DNA of 64,000 bases from CAZGAQ01 sp964523405. Lineage in GTDB: Bacteria; Planctomycetota; Phycisphaerae; UBA1845; Fen-1342. Positions 27,475 to 35,965 of this stretch are shown piece after piece. Where the stretch lies: positions 62,001 to 126,000 of the forward strand of contig CAZGAQ010000003.1 in the NCBI GenBank assembly GCA_964523405.1, given 5' to 3'. The position numbers and the translations under genes were made by a program. How positions within the stretch are numbered: position 1 is the stretch's first letter; each line of letters starts with the position of its first letter. Under the pieces are notes generated by a model. The model searched no databases. It saw nothing but the letters and a program-made list of their open reading frames with translations, and was not told the origin of the DNA.

Positions 27475-27556
27475 GACCGACCTCCGCCCGCGTCTGGCTG
27501 TGGGGGACCGACCTCCGCCCGCGTTTGGCTGTGGGGGACCGACCTCCGGTCGGTCT
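27475..27556. repeat. 31-bp tandem repeat ending in a palindrome
   Basis: Two 31-bp units beginning GACCGACCTCCGCCCGCGT (27475 and 27506, one base different) and a truncated third unit at 27537 that ends in the hairpin GACCGACC-TCC-GGTCGGTC. The palindrome may be the parental element from which the units expanded. Confidence 0.65.
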
Positions 27557-27742
27557 TGACCCGCTGCTTGTAGCGCCCGCGTCCCATGTCCAGCGCTTCC
27601 ACCCGTCGTGCCGGCGCCCCCCTCAAGCGCCCCGCCTCCCGCCACCTCGCCAACCCGCCCGGCAAAGCGTATATTGGCGCGCGTTGCTCCGCGTCGCGTC
27701 GGGGCACGTCGTCGCTGTTGGGGAAGGTGCAGGAGAACCGCA

Positions 27743-28201
27743 ATGACCGCAAAATGGGATGAAGAGCTCGGGCGGCGCATGCAGGAAGAGCACAAGGCTC
27801 TGCACCAGCTCGTCCAGGTGCTCAAGGAGCACATCGCGGCCACCCCCGGCGCCAACCTCGGCCAATGGCTGGAAGGCCTCCGCCGCGGCTTCGACCGCCT
27901 CTGCGAGCACATCTCGCGTACCATCGCCATCAAGGAAGAGGACGGCTACCTCGAGACCATCCTCAAGCAGCGCCCCACACTCTCCAAACAGGTCGGCGCC
28001 ATCAAGCAGGAGAACGGCCAGCTCATCCGCATGGCCGCCGCCATCCGCCGCGAACTCGGCGAAATCGGCGCGGAGGACCGCCTCCTCGTCGCCGACGCCT
28101 GCGCCCGCATCCAGCGCTACATGGCCGTCCTCGGCCAGCACGAGCAACGCGAAAACATGATCGTCCTCTTCGCCTTCAACCAGGATATCGGCGGGGATTA
28201 A
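27743..28201 (+). CDS. Hemerythrin HHE domain protein
   Basis: 152 residues forming a four-helix hemerythrin-type domain. Candidate di-iron ligands are H17 and H21 (EEHKALHQLV), H56 with E65/E66 (CEHISRTIAIKEEDGYLETI), and H133 with E137 and a late Asp (GQHEQRENMIVLFAFNQD). Such proteins bind or sense O2 or iron or repair iron-sulfur centres. AGGAG lies 8 bases before the ATG. The following genes encode an iron-type regulator and a ferritin-like protein, so a role in iron or oxygen handling fits. It is 94 bp before the regulator. Confidence 0.82.
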   Translation: MTAKWDEELGRRMQEEHKALHQLVQVLKEHIAATPGANLGQWLEGLRRGFDRLCEHISRTIAIKEEDGYLETILKQRPTLSKQVGAIKQENGQLIRMAAAIRRELGEIGAEDRLLVADACARIQRYMAVLGQHEQRENMIVLFAFNQDIGGD

Positions 28202-28281
28202 CGTCTGCGGACTGATCGTTGCCGGGCGGCTCGACTCCGGCGGCGCGCCGGGGCCGAATCCCCCGTCGCTCCCTCCCGCGT

Positions 28282-28287
28282 TATAAT
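28282..28287 (+). promoter_or_regulatory. Consensus -10 (TATAAT) giving a near-leaderless mRNA
   Basis: A perfect TATAAT ends 8 bases before the ATG at 28296, so initiation would fall within about two bases of the start codon. No Shine-Dalgarno can fit. No -35 box is evident. Confidence 0.5.
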
Positions 28288-28295
28288 CCCCTGCC

Positions 28296-28919
28296 ATGAC
28301 TCCGCGCGATGAACAACCCCCGGCCGGCGGCGTGTGGAAGGAGTTCGACCAGAACATCCTCACCCACAGCGCCGCCCACCACCTGATGGCCATCGACGAC
28401 CTCGTTGCCCGCCTCGGCTATGCCCGCGTCTCCGACGTCGCCCGTCAACTCCACATCACGCGCGGCAGTGTCTCCATCTCCCTCGGCCCCCTCAAGAAGG
28501 CCGGCCTCGTCGAGCAGGACGAAAACCGCCACCTGCGCCTCTCGGAAGAAGGCCGCGCCCTGGTGACGGCCGTCAAGACCAAACGCCTGCTGATGGAGCG
28601 CTTCCTGACCGAAGTCCTCGGCGTCCCTCCGGCGCAGTCCGAAATCGACGCCTGCAAGCTCGAACACCTCGTCAGCAACGAAACCGCCCGACGCCTCGTC
28701 GCCTTCCTCCGTTTCATCGACGACGAGGGCGGCGCCGGCCGTGAGCTGCTCGCCCGCTGGCGCGCCGCCGGCGGCGAGTGCGCTCACGTGCCTGCCCAGT
28801 GCCCAAGCTGTGAAAACGACTGCCTGGCCGCCCGCGTGGCCGATTCCGCCACGGCGCGACCGCCGGTACCTTCCGCCGCCACGACCCCGCCCACACGCGA
28901 GAAAGGGACTCCCCGGTGA
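28296..28919 (+). CDS. DtxR/MntR-like metal-dependent regulator with Cys-rich tail
   Basis: 207 residues. The winged helix (about 25-90) is typical of the DtxR family: GYARVSDVARQLHITRGSVS followed by LKKAGLVEQDENRHLRLSEE. The dimerisation/metal domain has LLMERFLTEVLGV and a ligand helix DACKLEHLVSNETARRL, aligning with the E-x-x-E-H metal helix of MntR. The MntR His77 position appears to be Arg here (KTKRLLMERF). After the family's normal end there is a tail with four cysteines, CAHVPAQCPSCENDC, that could bind zinc or an iron-sulfur cluster. It overlaps the ferritin-like gene start by GTGA and probably controls this cluster. Confidence 0.82.
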   Translation: MTPRDEQPPAGGVWKEFDQNILTHSAAHHLMAIDDLVARLGYARVSDVARQLHITRGSVSISLGPLKKAGLVEQDENRHLRLSEEGRALVTAVKTKRLLMERFLTEVLGVPPAQSEIDACKLEHLVSNETARRLVAFLRFIDDEGGAGRELLARWRAAGGECAHVPAQCPSCENDCLAARVADSATARPPVPSAATTPPTREKGTPR

Positions 28920-29341
28920 GCACACTCAGCCGCGACGAAGTCATCCAGGAGCTCAACCGCCTCTTCGCCGAGGAGATCGAGGCCGCCCTGCGCTACCTGC
29001 ACCTTTCGGTCGCCGTGCGCGGGCTTGACCACCTCGTCGTCGGCCCTGTGCTCAAGCAGGGCTACCAGGAAACCATCGACCACGCCGAGGTCATCGCCCG
29101 GAAGATCCGCGCCCTGGGGGCCGTCCCCCAGCTCGAAGTGAACATCTCCCTGCAGCCCACCTCTGTCGACGGTAAGCAGGCCCTGGAGCTGGCGCTGGTT
29201 TTCGAGGAGGCCGCCCTGGAGGCCTACCAGGACGCCCTCCGCCGCATCGAAGGCGACGTCGCGCTCGAGGAGTTCATCCGCTCCCAAATCGTCGTGGAAT
29301 CCGAACACGTAGCCGAACTCAAGCACCTGCTCGTAGAATAG
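28916..29341 (+). CDS. Ferritin-like/bacterioferritin family protein
   Basis: 141 residues forming a ferritin-like four-helix bundle with the two-fold E...ExxH pattern: FAEEIEAALRYLHLSVAV, QETIDHAEVIARKI, VFEEAALEAYQDALR, and ESEHVAELKHLL. These carry the Glu and His ligands of a di-iron site. It may store iron or act as a ferroxidase/peroxide scavenger. The GTG start overlaps the stop of the regulator gene (28916-28919), indicating coupled translation. It is shorter than true bacterioferritin (about 155 residues) and has no obvious haem Met, so a DUF-type ferritin-like role is possible. Confidence 0.85.
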   Translation: MSTLSRDEVIQELNRLFAEEIEAALRYLHLSVAVRGLDHLVVGPVLKQGYQETIDHAEVIARKIRALGAVPQLEVNISLQPTSVDGKQALELALVFEEAALEAYQDALRRIEGDVALEEFIRSQIVVESEHVAELKHLLVE

Positions 29342-29414
29342 GCCCCGCAATCTGGATATCGTTCGTCCCCGCCGCCGTATGCGGCACCGCTGTCAACGCA
29401 GGAAGGATCCGCAC

Positions 29415-29681
29415 ATGCCGGACAAGCACCGCATCCTGGGCGTCCACATCACCGAACGCGTCACCAATGCCGCCGAGGTGCAGAAGACCCTCACCGCCTA
29501 CGGCTGCAACATCCGCACCCGCGTTGGCCTGCACCATGTGCAGGACAACTTCTGCTCGCCCGACGGCCTGCTCCTGCTCGAATTCATCGGCAGCGACCAG
29601 CAGTTCGCCGAACTCCGCGACCACTTGCGCAAGACCGCCGGCGCCGAGGTCAAAGAGATGGTCTTCGACCATCCCCAGTGA
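29415..29681 (+). CDS. Small ACT-like regulator (TM1266/NikR-C-like)
   Basis: 88 residues with the beta-alpha-beta pattern of an ACT-like domain: HRILGVHITERVTNAAEVQK, CNIRTRVGLHHVQDNFCSPD, LLLLEFIGSDQQFAELRDHL, EVKEMVFDHP. It resembles the TM1266-type proteins annotated as iron-only hydrogenase system regulators and the metal-binding C-terminal domain of NikR, but no DNA-binding part is present. The His pair and Cys in GLHHVQDNFC could bind metal or a cofactor. AAGGA is 8 bases before the ATG, 73 bp after the ferritin-like gene, so it is probably part of the same unit. Assignment is by pattern only. Confidence 0.6.
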   Translation: MPDKHRILGVHITERVTNAAEVQKTLTAYGCNIRTRVGLHHVQDNFCSPDGLLLLEFIGSDQQFAELRDHLRKTAGAEVKEMVFDHPQ

Positions 29682-29688
29682 CATCGCC

Positions 29689-30426
29689 CTACGGCTGCCC
29701 GGCCGCGGGCGGTGCCTCCGTGATCACCGGCGGCTTGCCGCGCGCCTGCTCGTATTCCTGCTTGAAGTCCGCCAGGTACTTCTCGAATGCGGCCGGCTCC
29801 AGCGTCTGGATCTGGCCGTCATGCTGGAATACCGCGACGAAGGATTGCCCGACAATTGTGGCCCGCGTGTAGGCCAGCGGCCAGTGCCCCGGGTCGTCCG
29901 CATGCACGCCCGGAATGTAAGTCACCCCGGCCGTCACTCCCCCCGGCGTGGTCACCCGCATGTTCGCCATGACCGCGCTCTGACTCAGCGTCTGCAGATC
30001 CGGCGGAAAATCGTTGTAGCGCGTCTGGTACTGCTGCAGCCCCGTCCCGACCAGCCCCAGGTTCACCGACGAAGAGAGCGAACCCGCCAAACGCGGGAGG
30101 ATCGCCGAGGCGGACGCGGCCCCGATGACAAAAACCACCAGCCCCAGCGCCCCCGTCACAATCCCGCCGATCGCCCGCCCCTTGCCACCGTACAGAGCGG
30201 CCATGTGTGACGCGCGGCTCACGGCGATGCCGCCGAGGATGATGGCAATCAGCCCCATCACCGGCGCCCCGCACGCGCACACCGACAGACTCAGGATACC
30301 GAGCACCAGCGACGTCGTCGCCATGCCGGTCTTCGGGGGCCGCAGCGCCTCGACATACTCGGGCGGCGGCGGGAACGTGCTGTACGGTGGGTCTGTGGGC
30401 GGCGGCGGTGGATACGATGTCGACAT
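29689..30426 (-). CDS. DUF4190-containing membrane protein
   Basis: 245 residues. A Pro-rich cytosolic start (MSTSYPPPPPTDPP...) leads to a DUF4190-type pair of membrane helices (TTSLVLGILSLSVCACGAPV / MGLIAIILGGIAVSRA, then GRAIGGIVTGALGLVVFVIG) and an exported domain of about 130 residues with a pilin-pseudopilin-like helix start (SVNLGLVGTGLQQYQTRYND) and VTYIPGVHADDPGHWPLAYT. That region resembles planctomycete proteins with a type II secretion G-like domain. Function is unknown. AGGAG lies about 8 bases before the ATG at 30426; a longer frame to 30579 is rejected. Confidence 0.7.
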   Translation of the reverse strand: MSTSYPPPPPTDPPYSTFPPPPEYVEALRPPKTGMATTSLVLGILSLSVCACGAPVMGLIAIILGGIAVSRASHMAALYGGKGRAIGGIVTGALGLVVFVIGAASASAILPRLAGSLSSSVNLGLVGTGLQQYQTRYNDFPPDLQTLSQSAVMANMRVTTPGGVTAGVTYIPGVHADDPGHWPLAYTRATIVGQSFVAVFQHDGQIQTLEPAAFEKYLADFKQEYEQARGKPPVITEAPPAAGQP

Positions 30427-30633
30427 GCGGCAGCTCCTGGCCGCGACCCGCGCCGCACCCCTGGCGGCGCCCGGCCCGCGGCAGTGCACGTTGTACCGCA
30501 AGTCACGCCGCGAGGAAACCCACACGCCCCGCTGCACGCCCCGCGGCGTACGCCTGCGACACGCTGGCCGCACGCGCACCGGGGCTGACCGCGCGCGTGC
30601 GTCGCTGGCCTCCGTCTTCGACTCGGCCCAGGT

Positions 30634-31305
30634 TCACGGGAGCTGTTCGAGCGACCCCAGCCCGGAAATGTGCGGCGTGACCACCGGGTTGCCACGGTAG
30701 CTCACGACCCCGAATCCCTCGATGAGCACGTTGAGCGTCTCGCTCGCCTGCACGCTGGCGTCGCCGGCGCCTGTGACGCTGACATTCACCGCTTTCGCGA
30801 CCAGCGACAGCGCGTCCACCTCCCCCGCCCCCGTAATGCTCAGCGTGAACTGGTCCGTCTGCCCTGCCAGGTCGAGCTCGCCCGCCCCGGTGACCAGCAC
30901 ACTCAGGGCGCTGTTCTGCAAACCGGTGAGGCTGACCGCGCCGCCGCCCGTCAACGTCAACTTCGTCACGTCCGGAACGGTGATCCGGATCACCAGCGGC
31001 GTCTGCGCGATGTAGCCTTCGGTCGACGAAATCGTCAGCTTGCCGCTCGCCACCTCCGTCTTGATCAGCGGCAGCAGGTTCTCATCGCCGGTCAGCGTGA
31101 TCGGCTGCAGCGCCCCGATCGTGATTTCCAGATGCGCCGCTCCAGTCAGCTCGATCTCATTGAACGTGTCCACCGTGCGCGTGCTGGTGGTCGCTACCCC
31201 GTTGCCGACCAGACTGTCGGAAACGTAGATCGTGCAGCCCGCCAGCAGTACTACGCTGAGCACCGCACCAAGCAGAACCAGGCCCATAAGCCGCGTGTGT
31301 CGCAT
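30634..31305 (-). CDS. Lipoprotein with GIN (DUF2807) auto-transporter-head domain
   Basis: 223 residues. The signal peptide ends in a lipobox, VVLLAGC (Cys about residue 21), so it is a predicted lipoprotein. The rest is a right-handed beta-solenoid of the DUF2807/GIN type: FNEIELTGAAHLEITIG, LTLTGGGAVSLTGLQNSALS, VLVTGAGELDLAGQTDQFTL, SITGAGEVDALSLVAKAVNV, SVTGAGDASVQASETLNV. Such proteins sit on the cell surface or in the periplasm; function is unknown. GGGAG lies 8 bases before the ATG at 31305. Confidence 0.85.
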   Translation of the reverse strand: MRHTRLMGLVLLGAVLSVVLLAGCTIYVSDSLVGNGVATTSTRTVDTFNEIELTGAAHLEITIGALQPITLTGDENLLPLIKTEVASGKLTISSTEGYIAQTPLVIRITVPDVTKLTLTGGGAVSLTGLQNSALSVLVTGAGELDLAGQTDQFTLSITGAGEVDALSLVAKAVNVSVTGAGDASVQASETLNVLIEGFGVVSYRGNPVVTPHISGLGSLEQLP

Positions 31306-31539
31306 GATTCGTCTCCCGTGCCGGCTGGCTGAACACCCTCTTCGCAACCATTGTGGCCCGCCCCGCCTGACAATCAAGAGCCGGCCCCCCTACTCCGCCC
31401 TGTACACGAGCCGCGACATCACCCCGCCCCCACCTCACGCAAAGTCCACACCCGCGGCGCTGTTAACACCGGCGACCTCAGGTGCCGCATGGACATGCGC
31501 ACTTCACGCGGCGCGTTCACCCGACCCCGCCATGCGCCC

Positions 31540-32094
31540 CTAGATCTTTCCGACGTACGTCTTCGTGCGCGTGTCCACCCGAATGGTGTCCCCGTTCTTG
31601 ATGAACAACGGCACACGCACCAACAACTGGTTCTCCAGCGTCGCCTCCTTCAGGACACTGGCCGCATTGCCTACGGAGTGCGACGGCGCTGCCGTGGAAG
31701 CCACCTTCAACGGCACAATCTCAGGCATTTCCAGCGCCAGCGGGCGCTCATCGACAAACATGACTCGGTAGGTGTCACCTTCTCGGAGGAATGGCTCGCA
31801 GCCGCGGAGATGCAGGGCCGACAGCTCAAACTCGTCAAATGTCTCGCAATCCATAAAGACGTGTTCGGCTCCCTTGGGGTACAGATACTGCATCTGGCGA
31901 ATCGCGTGCGGAACTTCCTGAATCGGTTCAAGCTCCTCCAGCGCCCGGTCCACCTGCCGCCCATCGCGCACGTCGCGCAACGACACATGAATGGTCGGCT
32001 TCTGCTTCCCCGCGTGGTGTTCCTGGAAATCCGCCACGGTGTAGACGTGATTCTGGTGACGAATCAGCATGCCGCGCTTGATGGGTACGTTCAT
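31540..32094 (-). CDS. efp: Translation elongation factor P
   Basis: 184 residues with the three beta-barrels of EF-P: KOW-like N-terminal domain, an OB domain around HVFMDCETFDEFEL and LALEMPEIVPLKVAST, and the C-terminal OB domain LVRVPLFIKNGDTIRVDTRT. EF-P rescues ribosomes stalled at polyproline. The modified-lysine loop is unusual: the common KPGKG is replaced by HHAGKQK, but a Lys (residue 30) is kept at the tip. GGAGA lies about 10 bases before the ATG; the TACAAT box at 32124-32129 lies 30 bp upstream. Confidence 0.93.
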   Translation of the reverse strand: MNVPIKRGMLIRHQNHVYTVADFQEHHAGKQKPTIHVSLRDVRDGRQVDRALEELEPIQEVPHAIRQMQYLYPKGAEHVFMDCETFDEFELSALHLRGCEPFLREGDTYRVMFVDERPLALEMPEIVPLKVASTAAPSHSVGNAASVLKEATLENQLLVRVPLFIKNGDTIRVDTRTKTYVGKI

Positions 32095-32123
32095 GCCTGG
32101 TCTCCGGACAGATGTGTAACACC

Positions 32124-32129
32124 ATTGTA
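32124..32129 (-). promoter_or_regulatory. Probable -10 box for efp
   Basis: TACAAT on the minus strand, 30 bp before the efp ATG. A weak TTTTCC at 18 bases spacing could be the -35. Confidence 0.4.
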
Positions 32130-32258
32130 GCACACCGCCCCACCAGCGGAAAAGCCCGTTTGCAGCGTCGGCATCCGCTAACCATCCGCCGCAGAAGTAG
32201 CGTCGGCCCCCACCCGTTCCGAACGAGTGTGAAGAATGGCCGACGCAGCGCACGGAAG

Positions 32259-32277
32259 ACGCCGGAGAATCCGGCGT
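32259..32277. repeat. Perfect 8-bp hairpin
   Basis: ACGCCGGA-GAA-TCCGGCGT; no T run follows, so it is a repeat-type or regulatory hairpin and not a clear terminator. Confidence 0.5.
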
Positions 32278-32540
32278 TCGTCGCCGGGGGGGGACGCCAC
32301 GAGGCATATGGTGGCGAACTCCCAAGAAAACCGGGCAACGGGCCGGTCGGGAGGAGACCGCCGGAGATGGGTATCGAGCCGGCGCACCACGCTCAGACCA
32401 GCCCCGCCCCGTACCGCGGTCGGACATGCGCCCCGCGCCAGAAGCGAGCGCCCTCCCCACGCCAACAGCTTCTCGATTTCCTTTGCCGCCCACGCCCCCG
32501 CGGCGTTATGCTGGCCCCCGGGTGGAACTGGAGGCTCGAT

Positions 32541-33263
32541 ATGTGGCGCTCAGCCCTCATTCCCCTGGCCGTAATAGGCGGTCTGGCCCCGCTGGCCGCC
32601 GCTCAATTGTCCTTGGTCGACAACCTCCCCGGCACCTATATCGACATCTCCACCACCGGCACCCTGATCCCCCTCGGTGACAACGACTCCGCCACGCTCT
32701 CCGTGCCCTTCGGCAATGCCGTCTTCCCGGCCGGCGACTTAATCGTCTCCAATAACGGCGGCGTGGGCTACGGCACCCTGACGAGCACCTACCTCGATCC
32801 GAATAACACCCCGCTACCCAGCACGCAGGCCTTCGGCGGCGGTCAATGTGCCCTGCCCTACTGGGACGACATCGGCAACACGATTGGCGGCGTGTTCTAC
32901 CAAGCCTTCACCGACCGCTACATCATCCAGTGGCAGCTCAAGCCCATCGGCCTCGGCCTCCGCGGCGACGCCGGCGACCGCAGCGACCGCATCGCCTTCC
33001 AACTGCAAATCTTCAGCAACCCCTCCGGCAGCCCCGCCATCTACGCCCAGTACCTGTATTCGATCATCAGCGTCCCCGGCGCCGGCGGCGGCGCCAGCGC
33101 TACCATCGGCTACCAGAACGGCCCGGCTGCCTTCAACGACGTCCTATGGAGCTATAACACCCCCGGCGCCGTGGCCGATGGCGACGTGCTCTCCCTCGTA
33201 ATTCCGGAGCCGACGACGGCGCTGCTGCTACTCGCCGCGGCGCTGCTCCGTCGCCGCGCGTAA
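32541..33263 (+). CDS. Secreted PEP-CTERM protein
   Basis: 240 residues with a signal peptide (MWRSALIPLAVIGGLAPLAAA) and a PEP-CTERM tail, VIPEPTTALLLLAAALLRRR. The body is a beta-rich exported domain (DSATLSVPFGNAVFPAGDLI, GVFYQAFTDRYIIQWQLKPI, SGSPAIYAQYLYSIISVPGA) similar in style to secreted planctomycete beta-sandwich proteins of unknown function. It should be sorted to the surface by an exosortase encoded elsewhere. GGAGG lies 7 bases before the ATG at 32541. Confidence 0.85.
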   Translation: MWRSALIPLAVIGGLAPLAAAQLSLVDNLPGTYIDISTTGTLIPLGDNDSATLSVPFGNAVFPAGDLIVSNNGGVGYGTLTSTYLDPNNTPLPSTQAFGGGQCALPYWDDIGNTIGGVFYQAFTDRYIIQWQLKPIGLGLRGDAGDRSDRIAFQLQIFSNPSGSPAIYAQYLYSIISVPGAGGGASATIGYQNGPAAFNDVLWSYNTPGAVADGDVLSLVIPEPTTALLLLAAALLRRRA

Positions 33264-33378
33264 CGCCGCTTGCGCGGACGACGAAAACCTCGCATCTCGC
33301 GGACAATCTCCCTGCACGACAACGCCGCAACCTGCCGCCTTCACCGAGAATGTCGCCCAAATCGCACCTCCCGCGCGG

Positions 33379-33384
33379 TACAAT
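33379..33384 (+). promoter_or_regulatory. Probable -10 box for the M1 peptidase gene
   Basis: TACAAT 66 bp before the ATG at 33451; no -35 box recognised. Confidence 0.35.
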
Positions 33385-33450
33385 AGCTTCGTCCGGCCCG
33401 GCGCCGATGTTCTTCGCGACCGGCCGCACCGAGGTGAACGGAGCAAGCAC

Positions 33451-35808
33451 ATGCGCTGGATTGGGATGCACGCTGCTCGGGCAGCGCTGGCGGCGGTTCT
33501 CGTGTCTTTGACCGCAACAACCTGGGCCACCGCCCAGGTCGAAGACCTCGGCCCATTGCCGACCTTGCCGGACGACTCCCGTCCCATCATCGGCTGCGGC
33601 AAGGGTCAGGCGCTCGCCGCCCGCTTCCTGGCCGGCCTGCCCCCCTACGATGCGGAGCTAGACGCCGCCGACCGCGAGGCCCTCGGCGCCACGGACGTCC
33701 TGCACTACACCCTCGACATCGAAATCCTCCCCAGCAGTTCCCATATCTCCGGCACCAACACTATCACCGTCCGCAGCCTGATCGACGGCCTGACCCAATT
33801 CACCATCCGCCTGCAGAACCAGTACGCCTGCTCCGCCGTGATCAACGGCAGCACCCCCGTCACCGTGACAACGTCCAGTTCCTCCACACGCGTCGTCACG
33901 CTCGACCGCGCCTACGACGCCGGCGAAATCTTCACGCTCACCATCACCTACAGCGGCACCGCCAGCGCCGGCGGCTTCGGCTCGATTAACTTCCAGACGC
34001 AAAACGGCCAGCCACTGGTCTTCTCCCTCAGCGAGCCGTACTACGCCTACACCTGGTGGCCCGTGAAGGACGGCGACGCCGGCCTCCCGGGCGACAACGG
34101 CGACAAGGCCACCGTCGAGCTCGCGGTTACGGCCCCGAGCACGCTCCGCACGGTCTCCAATGGCCTGCTCCAGGACATCGACACCCTGTCCGGCAATCGC
34201 AAACGCTACCGCTGGGCCACCAATTATCCCATCGCCACTTACCTGGTCTTCTTCTCGACCACCAACTACAACACCTGGACGCAAACCTACGACTACGGCG
34301 CCGGCACGATGCCCGTCGAGTTCAACATCTACCCCGCCAGCGACACCACCTCCAACCGCACCGCCTGGGAGAAGTGCCTCAGCGCCCTCGCCGTCTACCG
34401 CACCATCTTCGGCCTCTATCCCTTCATCAACGAAAAGTACGGCATCTACCAGTTCGCCTTCGGCGGCGGCATGGAGCATCAGACCAACACCGGCCAGGGC
34501 ACCTTCTCCGAGTCCGTCACCGTCCACGAGCTCAGCCACCAGTGGTGGGGCGACAACATCACCTGCAAAACCTGGAACGATATCTGGCTCAACGAGGGCT
34601 TCGCCGACTATGCCGAAGCCCTCTGGTACGAACGCAAGCCCGGCTCCACGGGCCTGCCCGCGCTCTTCACCGCCATGGCCAACCGCCGCCCCAGCACCGT
34701 CAACGGCAGCGTCTACTGCTACGACACGACGGACGTGAATCGCATCTTCAGCACCGACTTCACGTACTACAAGGGCGGCTGGGTTCTGCACCAGCTCCGC
34801 CACGTCCTCGGCGACGACGCCTTCTTCAACCTCCTCGCCACCTACCGCGCTGCCTTCGAAGGCTCCGCCGCCACCACCGGCGATTTCGCCGCCCTCGCCT
34901 CCCAGGCCTACGGCCAGGACCTCTCCTGGTTCTTCAACGAGTGGGTCTACGGCACCGGCGCCCCCGCGTACGCCACCGGCTGGCAGAACGTGAACATCAG
35001 CGGCCAAAGCTACCTGCGCCTGCGCGTCCGCCAGACGCAATCCTCTGGCTACGGCACCTACACCATGCCCATCGACGTGCGCGTCAACTTCGCGAGCGGC
35101 AACCAGACCTACAAGATCTTCAACAACGCCGCGACGCAGTACTTCCTCATCCCGATCACCGCCTCGGCCACCTCGATCGTGCTCGACGAAAACGCCTGGA
35201 TCCTGACCACCTCCAAAACCTCGGAGACCTACGTCAACGGCCCGGCCAAGATTGTCCAGACCAGCCCGCTGCCCGGCGCCGTCGTGCCCCTAGCCGGCGC
35301 TCCATCCGCCGTCACCGTCACCTTCAGTGAGAGCGTCACGCCCGCCGTGACCGACTTCGTCCTCACGTCCTCGCGCGGCACGGTCCCCTTCACCCTCAGC
35401 TACTCCGCCACGAACTTCACCGCCACGCTCAACTGCGGCGCCCCGCTCCCCGGCGGCGCCTACACCCTGACCGTCAAGGACTCGCTCCGCACCGCCGTCG
35501 CGAGCATCCAGCTCGACGGCGAAATCGCCAGCCCCGCCAGCCCGGCCTCGCTCCCCAGCGGTAACGGCCTCGCCGGCGGCAACGCCGTTATTCCCTTCGT
35601 CATTCCCCCGGTGGGCGACCTCAACAGCGACGGTTCCGTGAACAGCGCCGACCTCGCCCTGTTCGCCCCCTGTCTCGCCGGCCCCGACGTCTTCACCCCC
35701 CCCGCCGGCTGCGACGCCACCACCTTCGCGGCCGCAGACCTGGAGCACGACGGCGACGTCGACGTCGCGGATTTTGCCACATTCCAAGCCCTGGTCGGCG
35801 GCGTCTAG
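33451..35808 (+). CDS. Secreted M1-family metallopeptidase with C-terminal dockerin-like module
   Basis: 785 residues. A signal peptide (to about residue 28) precedes the M1 aminopeptidase N-domain and the catalytic domain with zinc site HELSH (359-363) and the third ligand Glu382 in WLNEGFADYAEAL, exactly 18 residues apart. The substrate-binding GAMEN motif is altered to GGMEH (338-342). After about residue 580 come an Ig-like/fibronectin-like domain (VTVTFSESVTPAVTDFVLTS) and a calcium-loop pair GDLNSDGSVNSADLALF / ADLEHDGDVDVADFATF typical of dockerin type I. It is probably an extracellular or surface aminopeptidase. GGAG lies about 9 bases before the ATG. Confidence 0.9.
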   Translation: MRWIGMHAARAALAAVLVSLTATTWATAQVEDLGPLPTLPDDSRPIIGCGKGQALAARFLAGLPPYDAELDAADREALGATDVLHYTLDIEILPSSSHISGTNTITVRSLIDGLTQFTIRLQNQYACSAVINGSTPVTVTTSSSSTRVVTLDRAYDAGEIFTLTITYSGTASAGGFGSINFQTQNGQPLVFSLSEPYYAYTWWPVKDGDAGLPGDNGDKATVELAVTAPSTLRTVSNGLLQDIDTLSGNRKRYRWATNYPIATYLVFFSTTNYNTWTQTYDYGAGTMPVEFNIYPASDTTSNRTAWEKCLSALAVYRTIFGLYPFINEKYGIYQFAFGGGMEHQTNTGQGTFSESVTVHELSHQWWGDNITCKTWNDIWLNEGFADYAEALWYERKPGSTGLPALFTAMANRRPSTVNGSVYCYDTTDVNRIFSTDFTYYKGGWVLHQLRHVLGDDAFFNLLATYRAAFEGSAATTGDFAALASQAYGQDLSWFFNEWVYGTGAPAYATGWQNVNISGQSYLRLRVRQTQSSGYGTYTMPIDVRVNFASGNQTYKIFNNAATQYFLIPITASATSIVLDENAWILTTSKTSETYVNGPAKIVQTSPLPGAVVPLAGAPSAVTVTFSESVTPAVTDFVLTSSRGTVPFTLSYSATNFTATLNCGAPLPGGAYTLTVKDSLRTAVASIQLDGEIASPASPASLPSGNGLAGGNAVIPFVIPPVGDLNSDGSVNSADLALFAPCLAGPDVFTPPAGCDATTFAAADLEHDGDVDVADFATFQALVGGV

Positions 35809-35965
35809 CAGCGCCCCGGGGCGTGACGCCCCTCAGCATCGCACGGTCCGCGCTGGTGCGACACCCCGGGCTGGTACGAGAATCCCCTCTCGCACACCCG
35901 CCCGCAGGACTGCCCTCCCATCTGCGCCGAGCGCCACTCCGCCCGCGAATCTCCCCTCCCCCTGT

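Larger units (their letters stand above)
27291..27742. other. Gene-free, repeat-dense stretch
   Basis: 452 bases after fumC. It includes two copies of the word TCGCGTAGGCTG (27353 and 27389 region) in a degenerate repeat, the inverted repeat at 27396-27460 and a 31-bp tandem repeat at 27475-27556. No coding frame is supported. Confidence 0.55.
32095..32540. other. Divergent intergenic region between efp and PEP-CTERM gene
   Basis: 446 bases without a gene. It contains the efp -10 box on the minus strand (32124-32129) and a hairpin at 32259-32277 (ACGCCGGA-GAA-TCCGGCGT). A GGGGGG run at 32287 and otherwise featureless G+C-rich sequence fill the rest. Confidence 0.5.

Noticed and set aside
27475..27556. 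Possible CRISPR array
   Set aside because: Units abut as a tandem repeat with no variable spacers and no cas genes.
35818..35832. Terminator after the M1 peptidase
   Set aside because: Hairpin has only 6 bp and no T run follows.
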